Of a DNA stretch of 64,000 nucleotides, positions 61,616 to 64,000 are shown one piece after another. The notes below the pieces were generated by a model that ran no database searches, had not been told where the DNA came from, and was given only the letters and a program-made list of their open reading frames with translations. A program made the position numbers and the translations under genes. Within the stretch, counting starts at the first letter, position 1. Every line of letters starts with the position of its first letter. This DNA comes from G965276765 sp965276825 (GTDB lineage: Bacteria > Actinomycetota > Acidimicrobiia > Acidimicrobiales > Palsa-688), in NCBI GenBank assembly GCA_965276825.1, contig OZ255630.1, forward strand, positions 1,798,001 through 1,862,000. Reading direction: 5' to 3'.

Positions 61616-63850
61616 TCACGCTAGCGAGCCCGGTCGCGGAGCCGACCGGGCGGCGACGGGGGCGAGCAGGACGTCCCCTCGCCGCCCGTTGCCGACCCAG
61701 CCCGGATCGAGGCCGGGGGCGCGGACCTCGACGTCGGGCCCTCGGCCCGACACCTCCCAGAGCAGGGCGGGCCGCTCCCCGTGCCAGCGCAGCGCCCACG
61801 AGAGGACGCCCGACGCGGTGACCAGCCCGTGCACCTCGGCCTCGCGTCCCAGCCAGTCCTCGGGCCACCACCCGGCCACGGTGATGCGCGGGGTGTCGCC
61901 GGCGGCGGGCGGCGGCCACGCGCCGAGGAGGGACCTGGTCAGCCACCACCAGGCGGCACCGACCAGCCGGTCGTCGCCGTCGCCGGCCACGCCGGTCCCG
62001 AGGGTCGGGTGGACGAGCGCAGGCCACGACCACGTCGGGCTCCCGACCGATGCCAGCCAGGCGATCTCGGCGGAGGCGCCATGACCGGCCCTGACGCCGG
62101 TTGCCGCAGCGAGCAGGCTGAGCCGGGGGCTCAGGCCGAGCGCGGGCGACCCGAGCGCCACCGCACCCTCGTCACCGCCTCCCCGGACGGCGGCGAGGTC
62201 GGCGCGGGCCCGGCTGACGGCGGCCGACCCGGCGTCGATCAGGCCGATGGCCGCGCCGACGAGAGCGGTGACGGACGCCTCGCCGAGCCCGGCCCCCACC
62301 GCCCGGGCGGCGGTGCACGGGGTCGCCCCGCCGGCCGCATCGGGCTCTCCAGGAGCGAGCAGGTCCAGATGGACGGCCGCCGCCCATCCCTCCACCCGCG
62401 CCGACGCAGCCGGGTCGCCGACACGCTGCAGCAGCCGGGCTCCGGCCTGCAGCCCGGCGCGCCGCCACAGCCGGTCGGCGGGCGCGGTGGCCACGCCGGG
62501 TCCGCCACGCGCCGTCGCCTCCGCCGCTCTCGCGATGGCGATCGGCGCCGCGGCGAGGAGCGGGGCCGGGTCGTCGGCGACCGCGACCCACCGCTCGATG
62601 GCCCAGAGGGCGGCTCCTGTCGACGCCGGCGTGGCGCCGATCGTCCCGTTGCGGCGCTGCCCGTCGAGCCACCCGTCGAGGATGCCGGCGGCGTCGGACC
62701 CGAACCCGGCGTCGACCAGCGCGGCCACCTCCTCGGCCCGGTTGACGAAGGGATCGCCGGCCCCCCAGGCCGAGCCCGCCGGGACGTGGGCTCCGGCGTC
62801 GAGCACCGCTGACGGCTCATCGGCGGGTCCCGCGGCAAGGAGGAGCCGCAGGCGCTGGGCGCCGATGGCCGACGCCAGCGCGCCGTCGGGCAGGTCGATC
62901 CGCGTGGTCTGCGCCGCTCTGACCGACCACGCCCTGGCGACCTGGTCGGCGTCGGGCCCCGACGGATCGGGTTGGGCCATCGCGGCCCGCTGGCCGACGG
63001 GCGATCCCCGGTGCCGGCCCCTCACCCCTCCTTCGGGTCGGGTCGGGCCGGCGGTGACCGTCGCCCGCAGCGACGACCTGTGGGCGAGGGGCCACACGAG
63101 CGCACCGGCGGCGTCGCCGTCGGCGCGCCGTGAGCGATCGCCGACGGCGTCCGCCGCGTTGGCGAGGACCGTGGCGGCGACCTCGCCGTCGCGCCCGAGC
63201 GCGCACTGGCGCGGGGGGCGATCGGCACCGAGCGCGCCCGCGCTCGCGCCGGCATCGAGCGCGCCCGCGCCCGCACCGGGCAAGCTGGCGCTTGCGACCA
63301 GCCGGCCTGCGACCACGGCCACCTCGTCGATGCGACCCACGCCCGACGGGTGCCACGGCCTGAGGACGAGGGCCATCGCGACCGGGGCGGCGCTCTCGTT
63401 GGCCACCTCGACGACCAGGGCGGCGCGCCCCGCTTCGGGCCGGCACCAGTGCCGCACCACCACGTCGCCGCCAGGGACCCGGATCGAGGTCTCGATCACG
63501 GGCGTGGCGCCGACGAGTCGCTGCCGTACGGCGGCGTCGGCGGAGGGCAGGTGCCACCGGTCCTCGGCGCCGACCCACCAGTCGAGCGACCAGCAGCCGC
63601 CGACGGGGCCGGCCAGGCCGCGCGGGTCGACCGCCCAGACGCCCTCCGCGTCGGCCAGACCGATGCGCGTCCAGGACCGCCCACTGGCATTGGCCAGCGC
63701 GGCGCGCCCGGGGCGCCAGGCGGGCGACGCGGGGTCGAGCTGGCGGCGCAACCACCACGGCGGCGCGGCGACCCCCCCACCCTCGCCGGCGGGCAGCGCG
63801 CTGGCGGAGGTCGCTGGCACGCCGGAACGGTACCGGCCCAGACCTAGCAT
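61616..63850 (-). CDS. Putative six-hairpin glycosidase-like protein
   Basis: A 744-residue protein with no clear catalytic motif that I can name. An N-terminal beta-rich region (DWWVGAEDRWHLPSADAAV, then VVRHWCRPEAGRAALVVEVANES) is followed by a region in the style of (alpha/alpha)6 barrels: NRAEEVAALVDAGFGSDAAGILDGWLDGQRRNGTIG, with repeated Ala-rich helices. This resembles glucoamylase or bacterial glycoside hydrolase folds. A Gly/Ala-rich low-complexity stretch (about 195-225) interrupts it. No signal peptide. It is divergent from fbiD, with six bases between start codons. Confidence 0.6.
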   Translation of the reverse strand: MLGLGRYRSGVPATSASALPAGEGGGVAAPPWWLRRQLDPASPAWRPGRAALANASGRSWTRIGLADAEGVWAVDPRGLAGPVGGCWSLDWWVGAEDRWHLPSADAAVRQRLVGATPVIETSIRVPGGDVVVRHWCRPEAGRAALVVEVANESAAPVAMALVLRPWHPSGVGRIDEVAVVAGRLVASASLPGAGAGALDAGASAGALGADRPPRQCALGRDGEVAATVLANAADAVGDRSRRADGDAAGALVWPLAHRSSLRATVTAGPTRPEGGVRGRHRGSPVGQRAAMAQPDPSGPDADQVARAWSVRAAQTTRIDLPDGALASAIGAQRLRLLLAAGPADEPSAVLDAGAHVPAGSAWGAGDPFVNRAEEVAALVDAGFGSDAAGILDGWLDGQRRNGTIGATPASTGAALWAIERWVAVADDPAPLLAAAPIAIARAAEATARGGPGVATAPADRLWRRAGLQAGARLLQRVGDPAASARVEGWAAAVHLDLLAPGEPDAAGGATPCTAARAVGAGLGEASVTALVGAAIGLIDAGSAAVSRARADLAAVRGGGDEGAVALGSPALGLSPRLSLLAAATGVRAGHGASAEIAWLASVGSPTWSWPALVHPTLGTGVAGDGDDRLVGAAWWWLTRSLLGAWPPPAAGDTPRITVAGWWPEDWLGREAEVHGLVTASGVLSWALRWHGERPALLWEVSGRGPDVEVRAPGLDPGWVGNGRRGDVLLAPVAARSAPRPGSLA

Positions 63851-63856
63851 GCGGAC

Positions 63857-64000
63857 GTGAGCGACGACGACTGGTTGGGCCCGGTCGCCGTCCTGGTGCC
63901 GGTCAAGCGCTTCGAGGAGGCCAAAGGGCGGCTCTCGCCCGCGCTGTCACCGTCGGCGAGGGCCGACCTGGCGAGGAGCATGGCCGCGCAGGTGATCCGC
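63857..64000 (+). CDS. fbiD: F420 biosynthesis guanylyltransferase (FbiD/CofC), partial
   Basis: The first 48 codons of a gene that continues beyond the window. The translation has VAVLVPVKRFEEAKGRLSPALSPSARADLARSMAAQVIR, the characteristic start of CofC/FbiD. This enzyme joins phosphoenolpyruvate or phospholactate to GTP on the way to coenzyme F420. The GTG start is supported by the motif beginning eight codons later. It supports F420 use in this organism. Confidence 0.85.
   Translation, partial: MSDDDWLGPVAVLVPVKRFEEAKGRLSPALSPSARADLARSMAAQVIR

Overview
The window is very GC-rich (roughly 70 % or more) and densely coded on both strands. It looks like the chromosome of an actinobacterium. 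A free-living soil or marine Acidimicrobiia-type organism is my inference, not something the sequence proves. Supporting signs are many GTG starts, repeated 4-nt GTGA stop/start overlaps, a mycobacterial-type LexA box, the DnaE2/ImuA'/ImuB mutasome, a TmsA/TmsB-type branched-fatty-acid pair and the start of an F420-pathway gene (fbiD/cofC). I found no rRNA, tRNA, CRISPR array, intact insertion sequence or phage.

Layout. 0.2-9.7 kb: an orphan TraG/VirD4-like ATPase, a GH13 alpha-glucosidase, a luciferase-like oxidoreductase, an ECF vitamin/metal transporter (EcfT plus an unusual membrane-domain/ATPase/ATPase fusion), kynureninase and an aldo/keto reductase. 9.8-13.5 kb: a flavoprotein reductase and a cyclopropane-synthase-like methyltransferase, next to a fatty acyl desaturase; together these could make 10-methyl fatty acids. 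13.6-19.1 kb: phenylalanine/tyrosine catabolism (phenylalanine hydroxylase, an aromatic-type aminotransferase, HPPD, homogentisate dioxygenase) with two Lrp/AsnC regulators. 19.2-30.9 kb: dnaE2 and imuA-imuB, separated by a methyltransferase, an amidase, a PAP2 protein and a decayed sedolisin gene. The two SOS units carry near-identical promoters. This stretch is rich in small tandem repeats and palindromes.

30.9-47.6 kb is a catabolic region: a GntR regulator and VOC protein diverge from a fused 2-oxoacid dehydrogenase E1 and its E2; then an M24-fold enzyme, a 3-hydroxyisobutyrate-type dehydrogenase and a complete Liv-type ABC importer; then a C-C hydrolase-like alpha/beta hydrolase, a LacI regulator, a THI5/NMT1-like binding protein and a second M24-fold enzyme. 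Three LacI-type sites suggest that one regulator ties the importer, hydrolase and second M24 unit together. The substrate is unknown.

47.6-64 kb: trans-aconitate methyltransferase with malic enzyme, a 3-oxoacid CoA-transferase pair with an acyl-CoA dehydrogenase and MarR regulator, a Cys-rich small protein, a large repeat-rich lipoprotein, a single-chain heterodimer-type ABC exporter, RNase HII, a RibD-like reductase, a putative six-hairpin protein, and the first 48 codons of fbiD/cofC running off the end.
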